Assembly: GCF_007993815.1 (NCBI RefSeq)
Contig: NZ_VJWE01000016.1
Coordinates: 1-64,000, forward strand
Direction: 5' to 3'
From: Acidovorax delafieldii
Lineage (GTDB): Bacteria; Pseudomonadota; Gammaproteobacteria; Burkholderiales; Burkholderiaceae_C
DNA: 64,000 nt
Every line of letters starts with the position of its first letter. The first letter of the stretch is position 1. The notes under the pieces are model-generated. The model was not told where the DNA came from. It saw only the letters and a program-made list of their open reading frames with translations, and made no database searches. The translations under genes and the position numbers were made by a program. Shown piece after piece: positions 1 to 10,501 of this stretch.

Positions 1-24
1 GGCTCTTCTAGCGAATGCTAGTGA
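1..24 (+). repeat. Left terminal inverted repeat of the IS1595-like element
   Basis: Perfect inverted match to 1050-1073. It contains the transposase stop codon at 8-10. Confidence 0.92.
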
Positions 25-976
25 CGCCTTGACTCCCCATAGCCGCCTCCAGCACCAGTGCGGGCTGCGGCCCCATGGGGCCTGATCGGTCCAACATCCT
101 GAACCAGCCCAGGTACGAATCAAGGTATTTCGTTGCAACGCCCTTGAAGCGCTGCATCCACCCGCGCAGCCTGCTGACATAGGCATTGACGTTTTGAACA
201 TGCCAGGGGCCTCTCACACGCCTACCCCGGCTCACGTTCACCGCCTGGTGCTGCACGCCCAGGGCCCGCGCAGCGCTGGCCAGTGTGACGCTGCCGTCGG
301 TGCATAGGATGGTGTCTGGTGGCAGCAAGGGTTTGAGTGCAGTTTGCACACTCACCGCTTGGTTCGTCTGCAGGATGAGGTTGGCCGTTGCTCCGGCCCG
401 GTCTCGCGCCATCAGCACCGGGGTGTATTCCAAGCCCTTGCAGCCAGCCAGCGCCTTACCGCCGCGTCGGCGAGGACGACGCAGCAAGCCTCTGTGTCCC
501 TTGCAGGAGGCCAGGAAGTAAGACTCATCGGCCTCGGCGATGCCCACAAGCTGGCGTGCCTGCACGCTCTTGGGGCAGGCCAGGAAGCGGTGGCGCCAGC
601 GAAAGGCGGTGCTTTGCGCCACACCCAGGCGCAGGGCCACCTGGTTGAGTGAGAGTCCTTCGCTCAAGACCTGCGCCTGGCCCATCCACTTATCCCGCAG
701 ATGCAGGCGTGCCAGCGGTGTTCCAGTCAAGGCGTTGAAGGTGCGCGCGCACTGGCGGCACTTGAAGCGTTGCAGCCCGTTGGCCGAGCCATTCTTGACA
801 AGCTGCGGGCTGCCGCAGTGCGGACAGGTTCGGTGGGCGCTGCCATGTGCTTCTACAACGGCGATGGCTTGACTGTGATCGAGCAGCGCCTGCAGGCAGC
901 TTGCCAGTTGCTGGCGCTGGTGGTGCGTCAGCTGGGGCAGGCTGTGGATCAAGCGCGTCATCTGTTGCTGTCGCAT
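8..976 (-). CDS. IS1595 family transposase (ISXO2-like)
   Basis: Probable transposase of the flanking insertion sequence, 322 aa. A zinc ribbon lies at residues 51-76 (CPHC, then CRQC), followed by a helix-turn-helix-like stretch around 108-130. The DDE-type core shows D150 (EADESYF), D227 (CTDGS) and H259/N264 in WHVQNVNAY, the pattern of ISXO2-like enzymes. The start at 976 is chosen because AGGAG lies six bases upstream. The open frame continues upstream to 1228, but that extension crosses the terminal repeat and cannot be native. No frameshift is visible, so the element may still be active. Confidence 0.9.
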   Translation of the reverse strand: MRQQQMTRLIHSLPQLTHHQRQQLASCLQALLDHSQAIAVVEAHGSAHRTCPHCGSPQLVKNGSANGLQRFKCRQCARTFNALTGTPLARLHLRDKWMGQAQVLSEGLSLNQVALRLGVAQSTAFRWRHRFLACPKSVQARQLVGIAEADESYFLASCKGHRGLLRRPRRRGGKALAGCKGLEYTPVLMARDRAGATANLILQTNQAVSVQTALKPLLPPDTILCTDGSVTLASAARALGVQHQAVNVSRGRRVRGPWHVQNVNAYVSRLRGWMQRFKGVATKYLDSYLGWFRMLDRSGPMGPQPALVLEAAMGSQGVTSIR

Positions 977-1049
977 GGCCTTCTCCTGGGGCAGACGCAA
1001 GCGCGTCATGCTGGGGAGATGGGGGCGTAGCGCTACGGTTAAAGACTCA

Positions 1050-1073
1050 TCACTAGCATTCGCTAGAAGAGCC
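1050..1073 (-). repeat. Right terminal inverted repeat of the IS1595-like element
   Basis: Perfect inverted match to 1-24. It shares the ten bases CGCTAGAAGA with the dispersed repeat that starts just outside the element. Confidence 0.92.
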
Positions 1074-1127
1074 TGTTTTTGGCTGGATGCGCTAGAAGAA
1101 TATGCGCTGGTTGCTATGAAATTTGAA
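1074..1127 (+). repeat. Dispersed Comamonadaceae-type repeat, copy 1
   Basis: Contains GCGCTAGAAGAATATGCG followed by TTGCTATG. It matches the core of nine other copies in this window. The insertion sequence ends exactly at its left edge, so the element probably inserted into this repeat. Confidence 0.75.
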
Positions 1128-1146
1128 GCGCTGTGCGTTCTGCGCG

Positions 1147-1791
1147 TTAGGGCGCCAGCGTCTTCGGCCGGTAGTCGCAATACTCGCTCACCACACATTC
1201 CCAGCAGCGCGGCTTGCGCGCCTGGCACACATAGCGGCCCAGCAGGATGAGCCAGTGGTGCGAGTCCACCGCATAGGCGGCGGGCACGCGCTTCATCAGC
1301 TGCAGCTCCACTGCCAGCGGGTTCTTGCCGGGCGCGAGGCCTGTGCGGTTGCTCACGCGAAAGATGTGCGTGTCCACCGCCATCGTGGGCTGGCCAAAGG
1401 CCACGTTCAGCACCACGTTGGCCGTCTTGCGGCCCACGCCGGGCAGGGCCTCTAGCGCCTCGCGCGTGCGGGGCACCACGCTGCCGTGCTGCTCCACCAG
1501 GATGCGGCAGGTCTCCATCAGGTTCTTGGCCTTGGTGCGGTACAGGCCGATGGTCTTGATGTAACCCTCCAGCCCCTCCAGACCCAGGTCCAGGATGGCC
1601 TGGGGCGTGCCAGCAACTGGGAACAGCTTGCGCGTGGCCTTGTTCACACCCACGTCAGTGGCCTGGGCCGACAGCAGCACGGCGGCCAGCAGCTCGAACG
1701 GAGTGGTGTATTCCAGCTCCGTGTTGGGCATCGGGTTGGCCGCCTTGAGGGTGGCGAAGAAGGGCTCGATCTGGGCGGTTTTCATCATCAT
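1147..1791 (-). CDS. nth: Endonuclease III (DNA glycosylase/AP lyase)
   Basis: Base-excision repair enzyme that removes oxidised pyrimidines and nicks the abasic site; 214 aa, the usual length. The helix-hairpin-helix with catalytic lysine is LPGVGRKTANVV (K122) and the catalytic aspartate is D140 in AVDTHIF. The 4Fe-4S motif is C189-x6-C196-x2-C199-x5-C205. The first of three consecutive ATG codons overlaps the stop of the upstream LysR gene by four bases (ATGA at 1788-1791), so the two are probably translationally coupled. The choice among the three methionines is otherwise open. Confidence 0.97.
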   Translation of the reverse strand: MMMKTAQIEPFFATLKAANPMPNTELEYTTPFELLAAVLLSAQATDVGVNKATRKLFPVAGTPQAILDLGLEGLEGYIKTIGLYRTKAKNLMETCRILVEQHGSVVPRTREALEALPGVGRKTANVVLNVAFGQPTMAVDTHIFRVSNRTGLAPGKNPLAVELQLMKRVPAAYAVDSHHWLILLGRYVCQARKPRCWECVVSEYCDYRPKTLAP

Positions 1792-2753
1792 CGTTGGCGG
1801 TGTGGGGCAGGGGGCTGGCTTCTTTTGGCGGGCGCGGCCGGTGGCGCATTGTCCCGCAGCTGCGCCTGCAGAAACTCCAGGAACATGCGCACGGCAGCGG
1901 GCAGGGTGCGGCCGCTCAGGGTTTGCAGCTCGGCGGCGCGGGCGCTCATGCCGGGCTCGCGGATCTGGGCGGCATGCATTTCGCCGCGCTGCACGCGGTC
2001 ACGCACCGTCACCTCGCCCGAGATGGACAGGCCGCCGCCATGCAGCACAAAGTGCATCAGCGTCTCGAAGTGGTTGCACACCAGCGCGGGCTCAAAGACG
2101 AGGCCCCGCTGGCTGCAGCCAATGTCGAACAGCTGGCGCACGGTGTTGTCGCGCTCGGGCAGGGCGATGGGGTAGGCGTGCATCTGCGCCAGCGTGACGG
2201 AGTGGGCGCGTGCGAGCGCGTGGTCAGGCCGCATGATGGCAATGACGGGCGCGGCTTGGCGGTGCTGCACGGTGATGTCCCGCTCGGCCGAGCGGCTGTA
2301 GGTCAGGCCAATGTCCGCATCGCCGTTGAGCACCGCCACGGTCACAGCTGCTGGGCTGGCCACGCGCAGGTGGAACTGGATGCCGGGGTACTGCAGGCGG
2401 AACTGCGCCATCACGCGGGGCAGGAACTCGATGGCAAAACCCGCAGAGCTGCAGATGCGCACCAGCCCCGTGCGCAGGCCCTGCAGCGCCTGGATGTCGG
2501 AGACCACGCGGTCGGCCTCCAGCGCGCCGCGCCGGGCATGGGCGGCCAGCAGCTCGCCCGCCGCGCTGGGCGCCATGCCCCGTGGGCGCCGGTCAAACAG
2601 CGGCACGCCCAGCAGGTCTTCGAGGGCGGCGACTTGGCGGCTCACGGCCGAGGGCGACACATTGAGGCGCGCGGCGGCCTCGCTAACCGAGCCGCTGCGC
2701 ACCACCTCCAGAAAGTAGCGCAGCGCCGTGTCCTGCAAGCGGCTGGAAAGCAT
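1788..2753 (-). CDS. LysR family transcriptional regulator
   Basis: DNA-binding regulator, 321 aa. The winged helix-turn-helix is at residues 1-62 (ALRYFLEVVRSGSVSEAAARL, with the recognition helix at SPSAVSRQVAALE), followed by a periplasmic-binding-like effector domain from about 90 to 295. It is transcribed divergently from an amidase and a Bug receptor gene, with about 100 bp between them, so these are its likely targets; the effector is unknown. Its last codons overlap nth by four bases. The proline-rich tail (after 305) looks dispensable. Confidence 0.93.
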   Translation of the reverse strand: MLSSRLQDTALRYFLEVVRSGSVSEAAARLNVSPSAVSRQVAALEDLLGVPLFDRRPRGMAPSAAGELLAAHARRGALEADRVVSDIQALQGLRTGLVRICSSAGFAIEFLPRVMAQFRLQYPGIQFHLRVASPAAVTVAVLNGDADIGLTYSRSAERDITVQHRQAAPVIAIMRPDHALARAHSVTLAQMHAYPIALPERDNTVRQLFDIGCSQRGLVFEPALVCNHFETLMHFVLHGGGLSISGEVTVRDRVQRGEMHAAQIREPGMSARAAELQTLSGRTLPAAVRMFLEFLQAQLRDNAPPAAPAKRSQPPAPHRQR

Positions 2754-2850
2754 GGGGGGCCTTTCGGGGTGTGGATTGCGTAAAACGCAAAGATAACCCC
2801 AGAAATCGTTGATTGTCGAAACGCAGCAGGCTGCTTATGCTGACTTACCA

Positions 2851-4350
2851 ATGACACATTCACCGGCCCCAGCCCCCATGCCTTCTGCAAACAGCGTCAC
2901 CCCGGGTGGCACCCCCAGACACATCGTGGACTACACGGCTACCGAACTGTCGCGCGCCATCCATGCGCTGGAGGTCTCCTGCACCGAGGTGCTGGACGCC
3001 TACCTGGCCCAGGTAGACCGGCTGAACCCCGTGGTGAATGCATTGGTGGCGATGGTGGACCGCAACGCCCTGCGCACGCAGGCGTCAGAGCGCGATGCGC
3101 AACTGGCGCGCGGCGAGAGCCTGGGCCCTCTGCATGGGTTTCCGCAGGCGCCCAAGGACATCATGCCCGCCGCAGGCATGGTCACCACGCGGGGCTCGCC
3201 CATCTTTGCCGGGCAGGTGTCGGCCACCGACGCCGTGGTGTTCGAGCGCATGCGCGCAGGCGGCGCACTGTTCATCGGCCGCAGCAACTCGCCCGAGTTT
3301 GGCCTGGGCGGGCACACCTACAACCCGGTGTACGGCACCACGCGCAACGCCCACAACCCGGCTGTGTCGGCGGGGGGCAGCAGTGGCGGCGCAGCCGTGG
3401 CAGTGGCCCTGCACATGCTGCCTGTGGCCGATGGCTCGGACATGATGGGCTCGCTGCGCACGCCAGCGGCGTTCAACAACGTATACGGCCTGCGCACCTC
3501 GTTCGGCCTGGTGCCGCACGGGCCGACGGAGGAAGTGTTCTTCCAGCAGTTCAGCGTGGCCGGGCCCATGGCGCGCAACATCCCGGACCTGGCGCTGCTG
3601 CTATCGGTGCAGGCGGGTTTTGATGCGCGCCTGCCGCTCACGCGCCGGCACGAGGATGTGGCCCTGCTGGGCCAGCCGCTGGAGCGCGACTGGCGCGGTG
3701 CCCGCATCGGCTGGCTGGGTGACCTGGGTGGCCATTTGCCCACCGAGCCTGGCGTGCTGGCCACCTGCGAGCAGGCGCTGGAGCACTTTCGCACCGTGGG
3801 CTGCACAGTGGAGTCGGTGGTGCCCGCGTTCGACCTGAAGCAGCTGTGGAACGCATGGATCGACTTGCGCAGCTTCAGCGTGGCAGGGGCCAATGCGGCC
3901 TTGTATCGCAACCCGGCCACGCATGCGCTGCTCAAGCCCGAGGCGGTGTGGGAGATCGAGCGTGGCATGCGCCTGACGGCCCTGCAGGTGTACGACGCGG
4001 CCCGCGTGCGCAGCGCGTGGTACCAGGTGCTGCGCGGCCTGTTCGAGCAATTCGATTTTCTGGTGTTGCCCGCTGCGCAGGTCTTCCCCTTCGATGCCGG
4101 GCTGGACTGGCCCCACGAGGTCGGGGGCCGCACCATGGACACCTACCACCGCTGGATGGAGACCGTGGTGCCCGCCACCATGGCCGGCCTGCCCGCGCTG
4201 GCAGCCCCCGCAGGCTTTGGCCCCGGCGGCCTGCCTGCGGGGCTGCAGATCATCGGCCCGGCACAGTCTGACGCCGCCGTGCTGCAGATCGGCCATGCCT
4301 ACGACCAGGCCAGTGGGTACGCGCGCCAGCGCAGCCCTTTGCTGGGGTGA
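2851..4350 (+). CDS. Amidase (amidase signature family)
   Basis: Hydrolyses an unidentified amide; 499 aa. Amidase-signature residues are visible: K102 in APKDIMP, the glycine-serine loop GGSSGGAAVAVA at 175-186 carrying the bridging serine, and the nucleophile S201 in MMGSLRTPA. The ATG at 2851 is preferred; an in-frame TTG at 2809 and an ATG at 2878 are possible, and none has a clear Shine-Dalgarno sequence. It lies between a divergent LysR gene and a solute receptor gene 89 bp downstream, suggesting uptake and hydrolysis of one compound. There is no GatC or GatB nearby, so it is not the tRNA amidotransferase subunit. Confidence 0.9.
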   Translation: MTHSPAPAPMPSANSVTPGGTPRHIVDYTATELSRAIHALEVSCTEVLDAYLAQVDRLNPVVNALVAMVDRNALRTQASERDAQLARGESLGPLHGFPQAPKDIMPAAGMVTTRGSPIFAGQVSATDAVVFERMRAGGALFIGRSNSPEFGLGGHTYNPVYGTTRNAHNPAVSAGGSSGGAAVAVALHMLPVADGSDMMGSLRTPAAFNNVYGLRTSFGLVPHGPTEEVFFQQFSVAGPMARNIPDLALLLSVQAGFDARLPLTRRHEDVALLGQPLERDWRGARIGWLGDLGGHLPTEPGVLATCEQALEHFRTVGCTVESVVPAFDLKQLWNAWIDLRSFSVAGANAALYRNPATHALLKPEAVWEIERGMRLTALQVYDAARVRSAWYQVLRGLFEQFDFLVLPAAQVFPFDAGLDWPHEVGGRTMDTYHRWMETVVPATMAGLPALAAPAGFGPGGLPAGLQIIGPAQSDAAVLQIGHAYDQASGYARQRSPLLG

Positions 4351-4439
4351 CCTGGGCCTCGCTGCTCGCCATTCCGTCTCCCACCGTGAACCCCCGCTAC
4401 CCCCCGCTTTTGTCAACGTGCTTTCTGGAGAGCTTCACC

Positions 4440-5417
4440 ATGCTGCGTTCCCGCTTCGTATCGAGTCTTCTGCTCAGCGCCCTGGTGCTGGGCGCGCCCG
4501 GCCTGGCGCAGGCACAGACTTACCCCGACCGGCCCATCAAGCTGGTCGTGCCTTTTGCCCCAGGCGGAGCCACCGACATCCTGGGACGTTTGCTGGCTAC
4601 GGCCCTGGGAGAGCGTCTGGGGCAGCCCATGGTGGTCGAGAACCGGCCCGGCGCGGGCACCGTGGTGGCGGCGTCCATGGTGGCCAAGGCGCCCGCTGAC
4701 GGGTACACGCTGCTGCTCGGGTCCAACACCACGCTCACCATGAACCCGGCCATCCGCACCAACCTGCCGTACGACCCCATCAAAAGCTTCACGCCCCTGG
4801 CCCTGGTGGCCGACATGGGGCTGCTGCTGGTGGCCCACAACGACACCCCGGGGCAGTCGCTCAAGGACATCGTGGCCCAGGCCAAGGCCGCGCCGGACAA
4901 GTTCTCGTACGGCTCCTATGGCACGGGCTCGTCGGTGCACTTTGGCGCCGAGATGCTCAAGACCACTGCAGGGTTTCCGATGATGCACGTGCCTTTCAAC
5001 GGCAGCTCGCCCAGTCTCACGGCGCTAATGGGTGGGCAGGTGCAACTGGCGGTGGACACGGTGGTGGCGTCCACGCCGCTCATCAAGTCCGGCAAGATCA
5101 AGGCGATTGCGGCGCTCAGCCCGCAGCGCCTGGCCCTGCTGCCCAATGTGCCCACGGTGGCCGAAAGCGGCTACCCCGGCTTTGACATGGGATCGTGGTT
5201 TGCCTTCGTAGGCCCGGCGGGCCTGCCCGCACCCGTGCAGAAAAAGCTGGAAAAGGCCCTGGCCGAGACCGTGGCCTCGGCGGAGTTCAAGAAGAAGATG
5301 GTGGACATCGGCCTGACGCCGCTGGGTGGCAATGGCGACGCGCTGCGCGCGCGCATTGAGCGCGAGCTGCCGCTGATGCGTGCCGTGGCGGCACGGGCGG
5401 ATATCCGGGTGGATTGA
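4440..5417 (+). CDS. Bug family (TctC-like) periplasmic solute-binding protein
   Basis: Extracytoplasmic receptor for an unknown, probably carboxylated, solute; 325 aa. A signal peptide occupies residues 1-26 (cleavage near AQAQ). The family landmarks follow: YPDRPIKLVVPFAPGG, ENRPGAG near 72-78, and [12 protein letters not shown]. The ATG at 4440 is preceded by GGAG and starts the signal peptide, so the longer open frame from 4347 is rejected. No TctA or TctB membrane genes are nearby, as is usual for Bug proteins. Position behind the amidase suggests a shared substrate. Confidence 0.93.
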   Translation: MLRSRFVSSLLLSALVLGAPGLAQAQTYPDRPIKLVVPFAPGGATDILGRLLATALGERLGQPMVVENRPGAGTVVAASMVAKAPADGYTLLLGSNTTLTMNPAIRTNLPYDPIKSFTPLALVADMGLLLVAHNDTPGQSLKDIVAQAKAAPDKFSYGSYGTGSSVHFGAEMLKTTAGFPMMHVPFNGSSPSLTALMGGQVQLAVDTVVASTPLIKSGKIKAIAALSPQRLALLPNVPTVAESGYPGFDMGSWFAFVGPAGLPAPVQKKLEKALAETVASAEFKKKMVDIGLTPLGGNGDALRARIERELPLMRAVAARADIRVD

Positions 5418-5468
5418 CGGTCCGCGCTGAAAAGGGCTACCCGGCCCGTCAGCGCAACCCTATGGGAT

Positions 5469-5948
5469 TCAGCGCGTCCGCTTGACCGGAATACACAGCC
5501 AGCACGGAAAGCGCCCCGTGGCCGGGTCCACCGCAAAGTCCTCGTCGTAGATCTCCAGCGCAGCGCGGGGCTCCCATTCCCAGCCATCGGGGATCTGGCC
5601 CGGCGTGCCCATCTGCGCCCAGGCGGCGGCAATCTCGGGCCCCGTGCCCACAAAGTGCATGCAGGCGTAGTCGCCGCCTTCGTAGTCCATCACCTGCACA
5701 TCGGGCCCGGTGCGCAGGCCCACGCCAATCTGCACCGCTGCGTCATAGCGGCACTGCTCGGGCGGCGTGCAGGCCGGGTCGTCGTAGCTGAAGCCATAGA
5801 ACTTGGGGCGCGGATCATTCAGCCGATGGGCGGCACACCAGCTGCCAAAACGCTCCCACAACTCGGTCAGGCCCGGGTGGCCGTAGGCGCCGGTGTGGCG
5901 CATGGTGGCAAGGCGCATGCGGGGCAGGGTGCGGAGGGTCAGGGTCAT
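5469..5948 (-). CDS. GyrI-like / AraC effector-binding domain protein
   Basis: A 159-aa protein made only of the GyrI-like small-molecule-binding domain, without a DNA-binding part. Visible marks are the opening beta-strand MRLATMRHTGAYGHPG and the stretch FYGFSYDDPACTPPEQCRYD, which resembles the GyrI pattern of an aspartate- and cysteine-rich loop before YDAAV. Related proteins bind hydrophobic cations or protect gyrase; the role here is not known. The start at 5948 is the methionine nearest the domain. Further upstream the open frame runs into the divergent aminotransferase leader. Confidence 0.75.
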   Translation of the reverse strand: MTLTLRTLPRMRLATMRHTGAYGHPGLTELWERFGSWCAAHRLNDPRPKFYGFSYDDPACTPPEQCRYDAAVQIGVGLRTGPDVQVMDYEGGDYACMHFVGTGPEIAAAWAQMGTPGQIPDGWEWEPRAALEIYDEDFAVDPATGRFPCWLCIPVKRTR

Positions 5949-6073
5949 GGCGGGCAGGGCAGTGGCGATGGATGGAAAACCCAGTTTAGAGCCTCTTGGA
6001 AAGACACCGCATGAATCCTGCGTCGCAATTGGCGACAATGCACAGTTTGTTGCCAACCACTTCTGTCCACGCC

Positions 6074-7264
6074 ATGCAATTTGCCGACCGCCTGAACAAC
6101 GTAGAAACCTCCGCCATCCGCGAGCTTTTCAAGCTGCTGGGCAAGCCCGGCATCATCAGCTTTGCGGGTGGCTTTCCGGACAGCGCGATGTTTGACGTGG
6201 AAGGCATCCGCGCAGCCAGCAACGCCGCCCTGGCCGAAGAGCCCGGCGCCGCATTGCAATATGGCGCCACGGAGGGCTACAACCCGCTGCGCGAGCAACT
6301 GGCCGCCTTCATGACCAGCAAGGGCGCCAAGGATGTCGCGGCCGACAACCTCATCGTCACCACCGGCAGCCAGCAGGCGCTGGATCTGCTGGGCAAAACC
6401 CTCATCAGCCCCGGCGACAAGGTGATTGTGGAAGGCCCGACCTTCCTCGCCACCATCCAGTGCTTTCGCCTGTACGGCGCCGAACTCATCAGCGCGCCCA
6501 TCGATGGCAACGGCGTGAAGACCGACGAGCTGGAAAAGCTCATTGCCGAGCACAAGCCGAAATTCGTTTACCTGATCCCCACCTTCGGCAACCCCAGCGG
6601 CGCCATGCTGAGCCTGGAGCGCCGCAAGGCCGTGCTGGAGATGGCGGTGAAGCACAACACCCTGATCGTCGAGGACGACCCCTACGGCGACCTGTACTTT
6701 GGCGATGCGCCTCCACCCAGCCTGCTCAACCTGTCGGCCACCGTGCCCGGCAGCCGCGATCTGCTGGTGCACTGCGGCAGCTTGAGCAAAGTGCTGTCGC
6801 CCGGCCTGCGCGTGGGCTGGATGATTGCCCCGGCCGAGCTGCTGGGCAAGGCCACCATGTGCAAGCAGTTCAGCGATGCACACACCAGCACCTTTGCGCA
6901 GGCCACGGCCGCGCAGTACCTCAAGGCCGGCCGCATGCCTGGCACCCTGGCCCATGTGCGCAAGGTGTACGCCGAGCGCGCCCAGGCCATGGGCGATGCG
7001 CTGCGCAAGGAGCTGGGCGACGCCATCGAATTTGTGCAGCCCCAGGGCGGCCTGTTCGTGTGGGCGCGCCTCACGGGGGCAGGCGGCAAGGTGGCCGATG
7101 GCAACGTGCTGGCCAAGCGCGCGATTGATAAGGGCGTGGCCTTTGTGCCCGGCACGCCGTTCTTCTGCGCTAACCCCGACCACGCCACCTTCCGCCTGTC
7201 GTTTGCGACGGCCGATGTGGACAAGATCCGCGAAGGCGTAGCGCGCCTGGGCCAGGCGATCTGA
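6074..7264 (+). CDS. PLP-dependent class I/II aminotransferase (LysN/2-aminoadipate type)
   Basis: Cytosolic transaminase, 396 aa, of the fold type I group that resembles 2-aminoadipate transaminase and the catalytic half of MocR regulators. The PLP lysine is K239 in SLSKVLSPGLRVGW. N173 (GNPSG), D201 and Y204 (VEDDPYG) contact the cofactor, and the substrate arginine lies in FRLSF near the end. No GntR DNA-binding domain is present. The start at 6074 is preferred because a -10-like GACAAT sits about 40 bases upstream; ATG codons at 6011 and 6038 are alternatives. The amino donor is unknown. slyX follows after 7 bases. Confidence 0.9.
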   Translation: MQFADRLNNVETSAIRELFKLLGKPGIISFAGGFPDSAMFDVEGIRAASNAALAEEPGAALQYGATEGYNPLREQLAAFMTSKGAKDVAADNLIVTTGSQQALDLLGKTLISPGDKVIVEGPTFLATIQCFRLYGAELISAPIDGNGVKTDELEKLIAEHKPKFVYLIPTFGNPSGAMLSLERRKAVLEMAVKHNTLIVEDDPYGDLYFGDAPPPSLLNLSATVPGSRDLLVHCGSLSKVLSPGLRVGWMIAPAELLGKATMCKQFSDAHTSTFAQATAAQYLKAGRMPGTLAHVRKVYAERAQAMGDALRKELGDAIEFVQPQGGLFVWARLTGAGGKVADGNVLAKRAIDKGVAFVPGTPFFCANPDHATFRLSFATADVDKIREGVARLGQAI

Positions 7265-7271
7265 CGCCTCC

Positions 7272-7499
7272 ATGTCCGACACCAACGATCTCGCCAACGT
7301 TCTCCAGCGCCTCGAAAGCCTGGAGATCAAGGCCAGCTTTACCGAAGACCTGCTGGACCAGCTGAACATGACCATCTACCAGCAGCAGCAACTGATCGAC
7401 CGGTTGACGCACGAGGTCATCCAGCTGCGCCAGCAGGCGCCCGAAGGCGGCTCGAACGGCCCGCGCAACCTGCGCGACGAGCTGCCGCCGCATTACTGA
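7272..7499 (+). CDS. slyX: SlyX family protein
   Basis: Small 75-aa coiled-coil protein of unknown function. The heptad region runs from about residue 8 to 55 (LQRLESLEIKASFTEDLLDQ, then LNMTIYQQQQLIDRL). The family-typical C-terminal sequence PPHY closes the protein. It starts seven bases after the aminotransferase stop, so the two are probably co-transcribed. Confidence 0.92.
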   Translation: MSDTNDLANVLQRLESLEIKASFTEDLLDQLNMTIYQQQQLIDRLTHEVIQLRQQAPEGGSNGPRNLRDELPPHY

Positions 7500-7508
7500 T
7501 CTAGAGAT

Positions 7509-8141
7509 CTAGGCTTTCACGGACCGCCAGGCTGCGTCCGCCAGTTCTGTGCGGTAGGTGGTGGGCGACGGCAAACCGCCCTGGGCCACATTGCCCGACA
7601 GCCAGGCCCTGCAATAGCTCTGCACCGGCCCCATCACCAGCGATGGCATCAGCTCGCACGGCAGGTCGCGCAGCGCGCCGGATCGGCGGTGCGGCTCGAA
7701 CCAGGCCACCAGCGCCTGGTTGCGGCGCCGTGCGGCCTCGGCCAGGTCCGGCGTGCGGGGGCCCGCTGCCACGGCGCCGCGTGCCTGAAACAGAAAACGC
7801 GCCCGCTCGGGCTGCGCCACCACCCAATCCAGGTAGCCCGTGACCAGGGCCTGTACACCCGCCTCCACGCCCTGGGCGGCATCGAGGTGCGCCTGCACGC
7901 TGCGCGACTGGTCGTGATAGATCTCGAAGAACAGCGCTGCCACGATGCCGTCGCGGTTGCCAAAGTGGTGATAGATGCTGCCCACGCTGGCCCCGCAGCG
8001 CGCCCGCACGCCGTCGATGGTGACTGCATCCACGCCGCCTTCGGCCGCGCAGGCCAGGGCGGCGTTCAGGATGTCCTGGCGGCGGTCGGTGGTTGCTTCG
8101 GCAGGGGATGAGGTGGGGGGCGGGGAATTGCGGCTTGCCAT
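7509..8141 (-). CDS. TetR/AcrR family transcriptional regulator
   Basis: Repressor of 210 aa. The N-terminal helix-turn-helix spans about residues 22-68 and includes TIDGVRARCGASVGSIYHHF, the classic TetR recognition helix. The remainder is a divergent ligand-binding domain. It is divergent from the FadH-like gene, and a three-copy TTCTAGAA array lies in the 55-bp gap, so it most likely represses both that gene and itself. The ligand is unknown; an acyl-CoA or enone is a reasonable guess given the target. Confidence 0.93.
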   Translation of the reverse strand: MASRNSPPPTSSPAEATTDRRQDILNAALACAAEGGVDAVTIDGVRARCGASVGSIYHHFGNRDGIVAALFFEIYHDQSRSVQAHLDAAQGVEAGVQALVTGYLDWVVAQPERARFLFQARGAVAAGPRTPDLAEAARRRNQALVAWFEPHRRSGALRDLPCELMPSLVMGPVQSYCRAWLSGNVAQGGLPSPTTYRTELADAAWRSVKA

Positions 8142-8150
8142 GGAACGGGA

Positions 8151-10332
<2,182 letters not shown>

Positions 10333-10390
10333 GTCGGTGCGTACATCGCCTGCAGGGGCTCACAGGGCCTGTCAGGCGTGTTGTTGAGGT

Positions 10391-10448
10391 GTTTTTGGCT
10401 GGTGGCGCTAGTGGAATATGCCTGAGCAGCTATATTTTTGATAGTGAA
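10391..10448 (+). repeat. Dispersed repeat, copy 2
   Basis: The clearest copy: GTTTTTGGCTGGTGGCGC, then TAGTGGAATATGC, GCAGCTATATTTTTGATAG. It lies between the convergent FadH-like and RNase D-like genes. Confidence 0.8.
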
Positions 10449-10501
10449 TACAGGATGGCGACTGCCGTGATGGGTCACGGCAGCTGTGCCCTCCTTGTCC
10501 C

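Larger units (their letters stand above)
1..1073 (-). mobile_element. IS1595-like insertion sequence, intact
   Basis: A complete insertion sequence. Bases 1-24 and 1050-1073 are perfect 24-bp inverted repeats; the left end starts GGCTCTTCTAGCG. One transposase gene fills the interior and its stop codon lies inside the left repeat. Because the left end is base 1 of the window, the left copy of the target duplication cannot be seen. If the duplication is 8 bp, as is usual for this family, the right copy would be 1074-1081 (TGTTTTTG), which is the leading edge of a dispersed repeat. Family assignment rests on the transposase; the exact subgroup is uncertain. Confidence 0.9.

Noticed and set aside
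977..1228. N-terminal extension of the IS transposase
   Set aside because: It crosses the element's terminal repeat and the neighbouring dispersed repeat, so it cannot be part of the native transposase.
4347..4439. Upstream extension of the first Bug receptor
   Set aside because: It would put 31 residues before a normal signal peptide, and GGAG precedes the ATG at 4440.
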